From: Allomuricauda sp. CAU 1633
GTDB lineage: Bacteria > Bacteroidota > Bacteroidia > Flavobacteriales > Flavobacteriaceae
Length of the DNA: 64,000 bases
Direction of reading: 5' to 3'
Assembly (NCBI RefSeq): GCF_017313225.1
Contig: NZ_JAFLNE010000004.1
Coordinates: 1-64,000, forward strand
Position numbers and translations under genes: made by a program. The stretch's first letter is position 1. Every line of letters starts with the position of its first letter. The notes below the pieces were generated by a model. It ran no database searches. It was not told the origin of the DNA and worked only from the letters and a program-made list of their open reading frames with translations. Below are positions 34,652 through 43,775 of this stretch, piece after piece.

Positions 34652-35839
34652 ATGAAAGTTTTAAAGTGTTTAGTACAAGCAGTACCATTGGTTTTTATGC
34701 CAATGCAGGGTTGTATTGAGCCTTTTGATACGTCCTATGTAGATTTTGAAAGTGCCCTGGTTATAGATGCTACCATCACCGATGAACCCAAGCATCAGGA
34801 AATCTTTATTTCACGCACCTATGAGTTTGAAGCAGATGGTCCTTCAGGCGAGTCAGGGGCCATGATAAAGGTGGTTTCAGAAAATGGAAACACTTATGAT
34901 TTCACGGAAAGTGAGGCAGGCACGTATATTTCCAACCAAGTTTTTTCTGCAGAACCAAATCTGGATTATGCCTTGGAGGTAACCACCAAGGATGGCCGCC
35001 AATATGCATCCAATACAGTTCAAATGGCTGGCATATCCAACATTGATACGTTGTTTGCCGTGAGGATGTTCAATGATTTTGGAGAAGAGGGTATGGGTAT
35101 CTTTATGGATGGTTCCAGTTCAGGTGATGGGCCTGGGTATTACAGATATGAGTATGAGGAAACCTACAGGATTGTTGCCCCACATTTTAGAACGGAGGAT
35201 TTGGTGGTTGTTGAACAGGAACCACCACTCCAAGATTATTTAGAACTTGGCCCTCGCAGCGGTGATGAGTTTGTATGTTATCCTACGGACCATTCCATTA
35301 GGCTTATACTCAATGATACAGAAGAATTGGATGGAAATGGATATACTAACTTTAATGTCCGTTTCATCAGTAGGGAAAGTTATATCCTAGCCCATAGATA
35401 TAGTATTTTGGTTCGGCAGTATGTACAATCGAAGGAAGCCGACAGCTTCTATTCCATACTTCAAAATTTTTCTAGTTTGGAAAGCCTGTTCTCCCAGATT
35501 CAACCTGGATATTTGTCAGGGAATATTTTTTCTCAAGAAGATCGAAATGAAAAGGTTTTAGGCTATTTTGGTGTGGTTTCGATAGATGAAAAACGTATAT
35601 TTTTTAATTACGTGGATTATTTTCTAGGAGAACCGTTACCGCCATATGTCAACCCTTGTCGCTATACTGCACCCTGTGGAGTGATTGATTTGGTTAGATA
35701 TAATGAAGTGAAATATATTAAACCCAATGAGGGGGAAATTCGAGGGGGTTGCGTAGGTCCCCACATAACAGTGCCCCGTGTATGTGGGGACTGTACGGCA
35801 CTGGGACCATCCGAAGTACCTGAGTTCTGGACAGATTAA
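34652..35839 (+). CDS. DUF4249 family lipoprotein, paralogue 3
   Basis: The product has 395 residues. The lipobox is MPMQGC with Cys21 and the mature start is again CIEPFD. It shares long blocks with paralogue 2 (FESALVIDATITDEPKHQEI, SRTYEFEADGP.GESGAM, VVSENGNTYDF), whereas the segment around residues 330-380 differs. The closing motif RVCGDCTALG.SEVPEFW is kept in all three. It lies 6 nt after paralogue 2 and 10 nt before the MG2-like gene. Confidence 0.85.
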   Translation: MKVLKCLVQAVPLVFMPMQGCIEPFDTSYVDFESALVIDATITDEPKHQEIFISRTYEFEADGPSGESGAMIKVVSENGNTYDFTESEAGTYISNQVFSAEPNLDYALEVTTKDGRQYASNTVQMAGISNIDTLFAVRMFNDFGEEGMGIFMDGSSSGDGPGYYRYEYEETYRIVAPHFRTEDLVVVEQEPPLQDYLELGPRSGDEFVCYPTDHSIRLILNDTEELDGNGYTNFNVRFISRESYILAHRYSILVRQYVQSKEADSFYSILQNFSSLESLFSQIQPGYLSGNIFSQEDRNEKVLGYFGVVSIDEKRIFFNYVDYFLGEPLPPYVNPCRYTAPCGVIDLVRYNEVKYIKPNEGEIRGGCVGPHITVPRVCGDCTALGPSEVPEFWTD

Positions 35840-35849
35840 AATAAAGACT

Positions 35850-37604
35850 ATGAAAAACAGCTATATCCTTGCAGTCTTCCTTTTGTGCATCACCCAAAAT
35901 GTACTATTTGGCCAGTCCAATGCGCCACTGTTGCAATCCATTCCCCAAGAAAGTGTCTATGTCCATTTCAATGAGTCCACACTGTTTACGGGTGAGAAAC
36001 TGTTATACAAGTTCTATGGATTGGACAATGCCACCAAAAAGCTGACTGCCATCAGTACGGTTGGATATGTATCTTTAGTCGATAAAAATGGAGAAGCTGT
36101 TTTCTCGCATAAATTACGGCTGGATTCTGGATCAAGTTCTGGAGACTTTTTTCTGCCCGTTTCGCTTTCCACTGGACCCTATAAATTAGTGGGCTATACC
36201 CAATGGATGCAAAATTTTGGTCAAGAGAGCTTTTTTCAGGCCGATGTTTACATCATAAATCCATACCAGGCCATACCAGAGGCTTATTTGGAGAAAGCTG
36301 TTGATTCGCTTCAAAAGACTCCTTTGGAAAATGAAAATCGTAATAGCGTTGAACAATCAACGGATAGCCCCTTTGTAAATGTACTTTTGGATAAAGGGGC
36401 TGTTGGAAAGCGCGAGAAAGTGGTAATTGCCATTGAAGGCGCAAATGATTCATCGTTGGAGGGTAACTTCTCTATTTCGGTAAAGAAGAAGAGCGCTGTT
36501 TCCTTTGGAAATACTTTGTCTTCTGTGGCCTTTTTACAAAACTTAAATAGAAATGGAGGTAAAACGGGCATGGGAACTACAAAAGATTTGCATATTCCAG
36601 AGATCAGGGGAGAAGTCATTTCCGGAACTATTTTGGACAAGGAATCCAAGGTGCCTACTGAAAACCAAAGAATTGTGCTGTCTTTGCCCGGGGATGCATT
36701 TCTTTTTAAGGTGGCAACCTCCGATAGTGAAGGCAGGTTTAGCTTTATTTTAGATAGAAAATATGATAATAGTGAGGCAGCTCTTCAACTGCTGACCGGG
36801 GATATGGATCAATATGAGATTAATTTAGATCCAAAACTGGAAGAGTATGACAATTTGACTTTTCCAGAGTTTGTCATTCCACAAGTTTTGGAGAATTCCA
36901 TTTTGCAGCGAAGTGTTCATAATCAGATTGAAAATGCCTATGGTGAAGTAAGGTCAGATTCCGTTATTCGTGCAGAAGACACGGCCCCTTTTTATAGGAA
37001 TTTGCCCATCGTTTACGATTTGGATGCCTATACTCGCTTCAATACGCTTGCGGAAACTATCATTGAAGTCACGGATCACCTTTCCATTAAGACCCTGAAT
37101 GATGGAAACAGGATTTTTGAAGTACGTCCTAGCTTTGGACTGCCCAATGATAATCTTTCAGCAGCGGTTTTTGTGGATGGGCTATTCCTTAAAAAACATG
37201 AGGATTTTATGGGATATAGTGCCAAAAAAATAAAATCCATTAGTTTCTCAAGGGATGATGTGATGATTGGCTCGCAAGCTTTCCAAGGTATTCTCCATTT
37301 CAAAACCCTGGAGGGGGACTTTCATCAGGATTTTTATGCACCTGATATCAAAAACATTGAATTGTTCAAGCCAGAATTACAAAAAAAATATTTTAATCAA
37401 GAGTATGCAGAGCAGGGTGGTCAAGCGCGTACTCCGGATTTCAGACACCAATTGCTTTGGATCCCCAATTTGAATTTATCCGAGGGAAAACAGGAGCTTA
37501 TTTTTTATACTTCAGACGTAGCCGGAACCTATGAGTTGGTTCTGGAAGGGTTTACGTCAAACGGAAACCCGGTATCCGTCAAAAGGGAGTTGGTTGTTGA
37601 GTGA
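35850..37604 (+). CDS. Exported MG2-like (macroglobulin-type) beta protein of the receptor operon
   Basis: The product has 584 residues from ATG 35850, which begins a signal peptide (MKNSYILAVFLLCITQNVLFGQ). An earlier frame start at 35778 lies within the upstream gene and is rejected. Residues about 30-130 (ESVYVHFNESTLFTGEKLLYKFY, STGPYKLVGYTQWMQN) resemble the MG2 domain that opens bacterial alpha-2-macroglobulins; no thioester motif or large downstream macroglobulin part is present. The end (GTYELVLEGFTSNGNPVSVKRELVV) is another beta domain. In Bacteroidota such proteins accompany DUF4249/TonB clusters; the job is unknown. Confidence 0.7.
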   Translation: MKNSYILAVFLLCITQNVLFGQSNAPLLQSIPQESVYVHFNESTLFTGEKLLYKFYGLDNATKKLTAISTVGYVSLVDKNGEAVFSHKLRLDSGSSSGDFFLPVSLSTGPYKLVGYTQWMQNFGQESFFQADVYIINPYQAIPEAYLEKAVDSLQKTPLENENRNSVEQSTDSPFVNVLLDKGAVGKREKVVIAIEGANDSSLEGNFSISVKKKSAVSFGNTLSSVAFLQNLNRNGGKTGMGTTKDLHIPEIRGEVISGTILDKESKVPTENQRIVLSLPGDAFLFKVATSDSEGRFSFILDRKYDNSEAALQLLTGDMDQYEINLDPKLEEYDNLTFPEFVIPQVLENSILQRSVHNQIENAYGEVRSDSVIRAEDTAPFYRNLPIVYDLDAYTRFNTLAETIIEVTDHLSIKTLNDGNRIFEVRPSFGLPNDNLSAAVFVDGLFLKKHEDFMGYSAKKIKSISFSRDDVMIGSQAFQGILHFKTLEGDFHQDFYAPDIKNIELFKPELQKKYFNQEYAEQGGQARTPDFRHQLLWIPNLNLSEGKQELIFYTSDVAGTYELVLEGFTSNGNPVSVKRELVVE

Positions 37605-37647
37605 GATCGCTTACTTTTTCGTTCTCGTTTAACAAGAATTGTACTAA

Positions 37648-39183
37648 ATGCTCATAAAAGTTTATGGAAGTGCCGTTTTTGGCATTGATGCCACAACCGT
37701 AGTGGTCGAAGTTAATGTGGACAAGGGGGTTGGCTACCATTTGGTAGGCCTCCCGGACAACGCCATTAAGGAAAGTAATTATCGTATTGCCGCTGCGCTT
37801 CAAAATATCGGCTACAAAATTCCCGGTAAAAAGATTACCATCAATATGGCACCGGCTGATTTGCGCAAGGAAGGTTCTGCCTATGATCTTACCTTGGCCT
37901 TGGGTATTTTGGCCGCTTCCAATCAAATCAATTCAGAAGAGATAGGCGATTATCTCATTATGGGCGAATTGTCCTTGGATGGAAGTCTTCAACCTATAAA
38001 GGGAGCCCTGCCCATAGCTATCAAAGCCAAGGACGAGGGTTTTAAGGGGTTTATTCTGCCTAATGAAAATGCCAAGGAAGCCGCTGTTGTGGAAGATTTT
38101 AAAGTGTACGGTGTAGATAATATCAAAGAGGTCATTGACTTTTTTGATTCCGGGATGCCTTTGGTTGAGACCCAAGTGGATACCCAAGAGGAGTTTAATG
38201 AACAATCGGGTCATCCTGAATTCGACTTTTCTGATGTTCGGGGCCAAGAAAGTATAAAGCGCTGTATGGAAATAGCCGCAGCTGGTGGGCATAATGTCAT
38301 TTTGATTGGCCCACCAGGGGCTGGAAAGACCATGTTGGCCAAGCGATTACCTTCTATTTTGCCACCCATGACTTTACAAGAAGCTTTGGAAACAACCAAA
38401 ATTCACAGCGTTGTGGGTAAGGTAAAAAATCGGGGATTAATGAGCCAACGGCCTTTTCGAAATCCGCACCATACCATTAGCGCGGCAGCTTTGGTGGGAG
38501 GAGGGAGCTATCCCCAACCCGGGGAAATTTCGTTATCGCACAATGGGGTGTTGTTTTTGGATGAACTCCCCGAATTTGAACGTCGGGTTTTGGAGGTGAT
38601 GCGGCAACCCATGGAAGATAGGGAGGTGACCATTGCGCGGGCCCAATATACCATAACCTATCCCAGTAGTTTTATGTTGGTAGCCAGTATGAATCCCAGC
38701 CCAAGTGGTTACTTTAATGACCCTGATGCTCCGTTGACTTCTTCGCCAACCGAGATGCAACGGTATTTAAGCAAGATTTCCGGTCCGTTGTTGGATAGGA
38801 TAGATATTCATATTGAAGTGACCCCGGTTCCCTTTGAAAAGCTATCAGATGAACGAAAAGGGGAGGGTAGTGTCGTTATCCGGGAACGGGTCATAAGGGC
38901 TAGGAAAATCCAATCGGAGCGATTCTCACAGCTGAATGAGTTGCATTATAATGCACAAATGGGCACAAAATTGATACGAAAGTATTGCCCCTTGGATGAA
39001 GATTCCAAGGAATTATTGAAGAATGCCATGCAACGCTTGAATCTTTCCGCACGGGCCTACGACCGCATTTTAAAAGTATCGCGAACCATTGCTGATTTGG
39101 AGAATGTGGATGAAATCAACACGAGCCATATTTCCGAAGCCATTCAATATCGAAGTCTGGACCGTGAAGGCTGGCTGGGGTGA
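37648..39183 (+). CDS. comM: YifB/ComM family Mg-chelatase-like AAA+ ATPase
   Basis: The product has 511 residues. An N-terminal Lon-protease-like fold (VYGSAVFGIDATTVVVEVNV... HLVGLPDNAIKES) is followed by the Mg-chelatase AAA+ module: Walker A GPPGAGKTMLAKRLPSILPP, HHTISAAALVGGGSYPQPGEISL, Walker B GVLFLDELPEF and sensor region LVASMNPSPSGYFND. The C-terminal domain carries LSARAYDRILKVSRTIADL. ComM is a hexameric helicase that extends branch migration during natural transformation in other bacteria; a similar recombination role is inferred here. Confidence 0.92.
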   Translation: MLIKVYGSAVFGIDATTVVVEVNVDKGVGYHLVGLPDNAIKESNYRIAAALQNIGYKIPGKKITINMAPADLRKEGSAYDLTLALGILAASNQINSEEIGDYLIMGELSLDGSLQPIKGALPIAIKAKDEGFKGFILPNENAKEAAVVEDFKVYGVDNIKEVIDFFDSGMPLVETQVDTQEEFNEQSGHPEFDFSDVRGQESIKRCMEIAAAGGHNVILIGPPGAGKTMLAKRLPSILPPMTLQEALETTKIHSVVGKVKNRGLMSQRPFRNPHHTISAAALVGGGSYPQPGEISLSHNGVLFLDELPEFERRVLEVMRQPMEDREVTIARAQYTITYPSSFMLVASMNPSPSGYFNDPDAPLTSSPTEMQRYLSKISGPLLDRIDIHIEVTPVPFEKLSDERKGEGSVVIRERVIRARKIQSERFSQLNELHYNAQMGTKLIRKYCPLDEDSKELLKNAMQRLNLSARAYDRILKVSRTIADLENVDEINTSHISEAIQYRSLDREGWLG

Positions 39184-39185
39184 TG

Positions 39186-39206
39186 AAAGGTTATTTTACC
39201 TTTTTT
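39186..39206 (+). terminator. Probable intrinsic terminator of comM
   Basis: AAAGGT-tatttt-ACCTTTTTT is a 6-bp stem followed by T residues, 2 bp after the comM stop. The stem is short, so confidence is modest. Confidence 0.45.
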
Positions 39207-39291
39207 ATGCCGAAAACACCTAGGTACAATAGTTTGCTATATTATCATATAGCCTGTAAAGTATGTTGTCCTTTTAGTACAGATTGCAAGA

Positions 39292-39831
39292 TTATTCCAA
39301 TAAGTTCCACTCTTCTTCAGTTGCTTTGGATTTCTGATATTCCATTACCAGCAACCAAGCGTTATCACGTTTTATCAGTAGGGCATTAAAATGGACGAAA
39401 TGCTTTGGGCTTTCGTCACCAGTCCCATTATTGGATTGGAACGCAAAAATTCCTGTTTCATGTGCGGTCGTTTCGTCACCTACCCGCTGTGAAAAACGGA
39501 ACTCCACACTATTCTGTGTTTTTCCTGTCTTGGTGTCTATGAAATCTTGCTTCCAGTGTTCTAGCGCCTTTGCAATGGGTACAGATGCTTTGTTTTCTCC
39601 AGTTGTAAATACAACAACCGCATCTTCATGGTAGGTAGCTTTATAGCCTTCAAAGTCTCCCTCATTTACAGTTCTGGAAACCTCAGCCCAAAAGTTATTT
39701 AGTTCCGCCAGTCTTAACGAATCATTTGGAGTTTCAATTTTACGGTTTGTATCGTTTTTAGGGTTACTCGCATTGGAAATTGTAATGCTTAGGGTAAGCA
39801 TCAAAGTAATAACGATTCTAATGTTTTTCAT
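39292..39831 (-). CDS. Exported NTF2/SnoaL-like protein
   Basis: The product has 179 residues. Signal peptide MKNIRIVITLMLTLSITISNA. The mature part has the cone-shaped NTF2-like pattern: LAELNNFWAEVSRTVNEGDFEGYKATYHEDAVVVF, then FRFSQRVGDETTAHETGIFAF and AWLLVMEYQK. These small periplasmic or secreted proteins bind ligands or catalyse simple reactions; no catalytic residues can be assigned. It lies downstream of the M20 peptidase on the same strand with a 14-nt gap, so the two may be co-transcribed. Confidence 0.72.
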   Translation of the reverse strand: MKNIRIVITLMLTLSITISNASNPKNDTNRKIETPNDSLRLAELNNFWAEVSRTVNEGDFEGYKATYHEDAVVVFTTGENKASVPIAKALEHWKQDFIDTKTGKTQNSVEFRFSQRVGDETTAHETGIFAFQSNNGTGDESPKHFVHFNALLIKRDNAWLLVMEYQKSKATEEEWNLLE

Positions 39832-39845
39832 ATGTAAATTTAATT

Positions 39846-41273
39846 TTAGTCGAATCTTTTGATCAGATTATAGCAAAACACTATCATTTCCTTGTAATTG
39901 TCCTTGCTTATCTTCTCATCAATACCATGAAATCGGGTCATACTTTCTGGGCTGATTCGGATGGGGTAAAACCGATAGACATCATCCGAAACGTCATAAA
40001 AATATCGGGCATCCGTACCGCCACCAATCAATCCTGGAACTACAATCACATCTGGGAACACAGACCGAATGGTCTTTTCCAAGGTCTTGAATGCATCGGA
40101 ATCAATTCCCGATACTGGGGATGGGTTGGTGACAAAACCCGCTTCCTCAACCTTGATTTTATCACTTATCACACTTTGAATATGCTCTTTTGTTGATGCA
40201 ATCGTCTCTCCCGGCAAAATCCGAAAGTTGATAGTAGCTTCGGCAACCGTAGGAATCACATTGTCCTTAACCCCTCCGTTGATGATGGTCGGTGCCGTAG
40301 TGGTATGCGCATTCAAAGCCTCTAGAACAGGACCTTTGAACAGCCATGGATTGGCAAATGCCATTTTTTTGAAAAATGGAAGCTCCGCCCCCATATACTC
40401 AAATTGGTAGTCAATGGGTTTAACAAGTTTGTAGGGTAATTGGTTGTTTTCAAGGTCAACAATGGCCTTGGCAAGCATTCCAATGGTGTTCTCTTTGGGC
40501 GGAGCAGAACTGTGTCCTCCTGTGGTTTCAACTGTAAGTTTGAAAGAAGCATATCCTTTCTCGGCCAAATTCAGCATGGCTACGGTTTTATCGACTCCGG
40601 GAACTAAGTTTTCAGCGAGCAGACCGCCTTCATCCAAAGTCATAGCGGCATGGACTCCCTTGGCTTTTAAATGGGCCGCAATCTTGTTGGCACCATTGGA
40701 CCCGCCAAGTTCTTCATCATGTCCAAAAGCAAGATAAATGGTACGCGAAGGCACAAAGGATTCACTCAATAATTTTTCCACAGATTCCATCAAAGCAATC
40801 AAAGAACTTTTATCATCCATAGTACCGCGACCTATAATGTGGGTGTCCGTAATGACACCTTCAAAGGGAGCTGCTTCCCAATCCTGCAACGTGGGTTGGT
40901 CCACAGGAACTACATCTTGATGCGACATCAGAATGATGGGCTTTTTGGATGGATCTGAACCTCTCCATGTATACAACAAACTGTATGTGCTGATTTTCTC
41001 AAGGCTTAAATTTTCATGCGTCAATGGAAAAGTCTCCTTTAAAAACCGGTGAAACCCATTAAAGGCTGTGGAATCAGGGATAGCCTCTTCGCTATGCGAA
41101 ATGGTAGGGTATTGTATGGCCTTGGAGAGATTTTGATAAATAGTTTCTAGGAATTGGACTTCAGTGAGGGGTTCAGGTTCCACTTGTTTGGAGGTCAATG
41201 ATAGGGTGTTGAATACTAAAATAGCAGCTAGTACTATAATGATAGCAAGAAGGGTAAGTAGTATTTTTTTCAT
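39846..41273 (-). CDS. M20/M25/M40 family metallopeptidase (PM20D1-like)
   Basis: The product has 475 residues. An N-terminal membrane anchor or signal (about 3-25) is followed by the M20 fold. Metal ligands fit MSHQDVVPVD (His), GRGTMDDKSSLIAL (bridging Asp), GHDEELGG (general base Glu and ligand Glu), and a late His in MTRFHGIDEKI. The dimerisation insert (GGHSSAPPKENTIG) is present. Extracytoplasmic members of this branch hydrolyse peptides or N-acyl amino acids. The adjoining NTF2-like gene is probably in the same transcript. Confidence 0.88.
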   Translation of the reverse strand: MKKILLTLLAIIIVLAAILVFNTLSLTSKQVEPEPLTEVQFLETIYQNLSKAIQYPTISHSEEAIPDSTAFNGFHRFLKETFPLTHENLSLEKISTYSLLYTWRGSDPSKKPIILMSHQDVVPVDQPTLQDWEAAPFEGVITDTHIIGRGTMDDKSSLIALMESVEKLLSESFVPSRTIYLAFGHDEELGGSNGANKIAAHLKAKGVHAAMTLDEGGLLAENLVPGVDKTVAMLNLAEKGYASFKLTVETTGGHSSAPPKENTIGMLAKAIVDLENNQLPYKLVKPIDYQFEYMGAELPFFKKMAFANPWLFKGPVLEALNAHTTTAPTIINGGVKDNVIPTVAEATINFRILPGETIASTKEHIQSVISDKIKVEEAGFVTNPSPVSGIDSDAFKTLEKTIRSVFPDVIVVPGLIGGGTDARYFYDVSDDVYRFYPIRISPESMTRFHGIDEKISKDNYKEMIVFCYNLIKRFD

Positions 41274-41507
41274 GGAGGTTGGTTGGTGGTTTGGTTATTG
41301 AATTTCTAATGTACCCTGGTCAAACATACATTAATGCCCTACAAATTATATAAATTTTTAGTTGGTCGACATAAAAAATGGTAAGATTAAGAAAATGACA
41401 ATTTTAGCCATGATTTCGGGAAAAAAAAGGAAATCGATTGCAATAATTGAATTAGAAGTGTAAAAAATACGTTAAACATTGCTAATCAATCGTTTATTGA
41501 TTCTTTT

Positions 41508-41957
41508 ATGAAATACTTTTGCGCTCGTTTTTTAATAGTTCAGGGAATGCAATGTGTTGAATTGAATCCTGCTGGGAATTTTGACCCGTGGGAACAGGAG
41601 AAGATTGATGAGTTGCTGCATCAGGAAATTACACAATCGTTGAGTGACCGATTGGTGTTTGAAAATGAAAGTGTAAAACTATGGGAATTATGCTTAATTT
41701 CCGGGGAACGTCTTCCCTTTAGAAGACATAATACCAACTATGGTTGGGTCTGTACTACAGGAGGCTTGGTTTTGACCCGCTATGGGAACGGGAAAATTGA
41801 CATGATCAAGTTAGACCCTGGAGATACCCAATATTTTGAGAACAGGGGCAAAGACTACGTGAATGACCTTGAGAATATTGGCGAGGAAGCTCTAGTCATC
41901 AATATTCTGGAATACAAAGAGACCAAACTGGACAAGCGATTGCAGCTTTGCGATTAA
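41508..41957 (+). CDS. Small cupin-like protein of unknown function
   Basis: The product has 149 residues; ATG 41547 would give 136 and begins just before the conserved-looking FDPWEQEKIDELL. Residues about 55-140 read as a beta-barrel: ESVKLWELCLISGERLPFRRHNTNYGWVCTTGGLVLTRYGNGKIDMIKLDPGDTQYFE. The G(X)5HX-type first cupin motif is only partly preserved (one His), so metal binding is uncertain. Its end overlaps the convergent nuclease-like gene by 4 nt. Confidence 0.55.
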   Translation: MKYFCARFLIVQGMQCVELNPAGNFDPWEQEKIDELLHQEITQSLSDRLVFENESVKLWELCLISGERLPFRRHNTNYGWVCTTGGLVLTRYGNGKIDMIKLDPGDTQYFENRGKDYVNDLENIGEEALVINILEYKETKLDKRLQLCD

Positions 41958-42397
41958 ATGGCTTTTATATTCGCCTTTAATCCAGATATGATGCCCAAAA
42001 TATTCTGTACGGTATCATCTAAATAATACTTTATGGCCAAGTGGGGAATCCTAACTGTGGTAAACCCATTTTTAAAGGAATGCATGGCATCTTCTAAATC
42101 GCTTATGGCCTGCTCATGCGTAATCATATTGTAATCTTTGTCAATTTCAATATTGAGCTTAACTCTTGAAATGGCAATGTCAACAGATTTCTTTCCATCC
42201 CACCATTCCAACATGGGGTAGGCACCGGCTTCTTTTAGCGCATAAAATAGTTGAATGGCTTCTAGCGGAGTATTGTTATCTAGAATGACTTTTTTTATCA
42301 GTCGTGTATGTCTTTCGCAAAGTTGAACACCCAAAGAATCCATAGATTCTTTATGTTGCTGATGTCCAATACTTTTCTCGCAATCCTTACATGTCAT
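41954..42397 (-). CDS. DUF559/Vsr-like PD-(D/E)XK nuclease candidate with N-terminal zinc finger
   Basis: The product has 147 residues. C3-x2-C6 and C27-x2-H30 form a likely zinc ribbon. The rest follows the small DUF559/very-short-patch-repair fold: helix LEAIQLFYALKEAGAYPMLEW, then VDIAISRVKLNIEIDK, where Asp73 and Glu84/Asp86 occupy the places of D...EID in that family. A helical segment with DLEDAMHSFKNGFTTVRIPHLAI mirrors the usual 'D..R...L...Gy.VlRf' end. It may be a DNA- or RNA-processing nuclease. No defence partner is adjacent. Family assignment is my pattern reading. Confidence 0.5.
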   Translation of the reverse strand: MTCKDCEKSIGHQQHKESMDSLGVQLCERHTRLIKKVILDNNTPLEAIQLFYALKEAGAYPMLEWWDGKKSVDIAISRVKLNIEIDKDYNMITHEQAISDLEDAMHSFKNGFTTVRIPHLAIKYYLDDTVQNILGIISGLKANIKAI

Positions 42398-42578
42398 AAG
42401 TATTTGTCAAGTTTAAGGTCTAGTATGATTTGGGACTATTATAACTTCTGTTTTTTTGTATTCGTATAAAAACTCGATGTAAAACATCCCACTTTTAGAC
42501 GAAATGCATTTTTTTGGATGAAATACATTATTTATCCTAATATCCTCTTAAATTCAAACCCTAAAACCAACCGAAATT

Positions 42579-43775
42579 ATGCTCAAAAAAATAGGTCCGG
42601 GCGTATTGGTGGCCGCTGCTTTTGTGGGTCCAGGGACCCTTACCATGTGTACATTGGCTGGAGCGCAGTTCGGATATGCCTTGATTTGGGCTTTGTTGAT
42701 ATCGGTTTTGGCAACAATAGTGCTTCAAGGTATGGCAGGCAGAATAGGGGTGGTTGCCCAAACAGGCCTTGTGGATGTCGTTCGCACTGAACTCAAAACG
42801 CCTTGGATTAAAAAGTTAGTGGTTATTGTCGTTCTTTCTGCCATTCTTATTGGAAATGCAGCCTACGAAGCAGGAAACATTGGAGGCGCTACACTTGGAT
42901 TGGAGCAACTCTTTCCAAACACCATTATGGTTTCGTTTTACCCTGCCCTAATTGGGATTTTCATTTTCTTATTGTTGTGGTTCAGTGGTTATAAGATTCT
43001 AGAACGGGTTTTTGTTGGACTTGTAGGTGTCATGGGGGTGAGTTTTTTAATTTGTGCTATCATGACCAAACCTTCTATTGCTGCTATTTTAAAAGGCGCG
43101 TTTGTGCCTACTATGCCTGAAGGCGGACTTTTTACCGTCATTGCCTTGGTAGGGACCACTGTTGTACCTTATAATCTTTTCCTTCATGCCTCCTTGGTAA
43201 AACAAAAATGGAAATCGAGTAAGGAATTACAAACCGTAAAATGGGACACCATAATTTCCATTGCTTTGGGCGGATTGGTCTCCATGGCCATTTTAGTAAC
43301 AGCGGCATCCGCACCCATAGACAATATTAACAACGCTTTGGATATGGCCAAAGGCTTGGAACCGCTCTTTGGGAAAATGGCGGTATATTTTATGGCCTTA
43401 GGCTTGTTGGCAGCGGGAATCACCTCGGCGATAACGGCTCCGCTAGCCGCAGCTTTTGTGGCCAGTAGCTGTTTTGATTGGGGTGGAAACATGGAAGACA
43501 AGAGATTCAAGATGGTTTGGGCGATTGTACTTTTTTGTGGGGTATTCTTTTTGTCTTTTGACATTAAACCCATTGAGGTCATACAATTTGCACAAGTGGC
43601 CAACGGATTGTTGTTGCCGATTATGGCTATCCTATTATTATGGATAGTGAATAGAAAAACGGTAATGGGAGAACATCGAAATACGTTGATTCAAAATATA
43701 TTGGGATTTGCTATTGTGGGGTTTGCCATCTTTTTGGGCGTTAAAAGCATTCTCAAAGTAATGGGTGTGTATTGA
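42579..43775 (+). CDS. NRAMP-family transporter linked to 5-oxoprolinase
   Basis: The product has 398 residues and eleven transmembrane helices. NRAMP motifs: GPGVLVAAAFVGPGTLTMCTLAGAQFGYAL at the start, where canonical metal transporters have DPGN, so the key Asp/Asn pair is replaced by GPGT. Later FLHASLVKQKW and a helix-6 segment are kept. The unusual helix 1 and the immediate coupling to pxpABC (start-stop overlap of 4 nt) suggest an organic substrate such as 5-oxoproline rather than Mn2+. The Bacillus subtilis ycsG-ycsFI neighbourhood is a precedent for the pairing. Confidence 0.82.
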   Translation: MLKKIGPGVLVAAAFVGPGTLTMCTLAGAQFGYALIWALLISVLATIVLQGMAGRIGVVAQTGLVDVVRTELKTPWIKKLVVIVVLSAILIGNAAYEAGNIGGATLGLEQLFPNTIMVSFYPALIGIFIFLLLWFSGYKILERVFVGLVGVMGVSFLICAIMTKPSIAAILKGAFVPTMPEGGLFTVIALVGTTVVPYNLFLHASLVKQKWKSSKELQTVKWDTIISIALGGLVSMAILVTAASAPIDNINNALDMAKGLEPLFGKMAVYFMALGLLAAGITSAITAPLAAAFVASSCFDWGGNMEDKRFKMVWAIVLFCGVFFLSFDIKPIEVIQFAQVANGLLLPIMAILLLWIVNRKTVMGEHRNTLIQNILGFAIVGFAIFLGVKSILKVMGVY

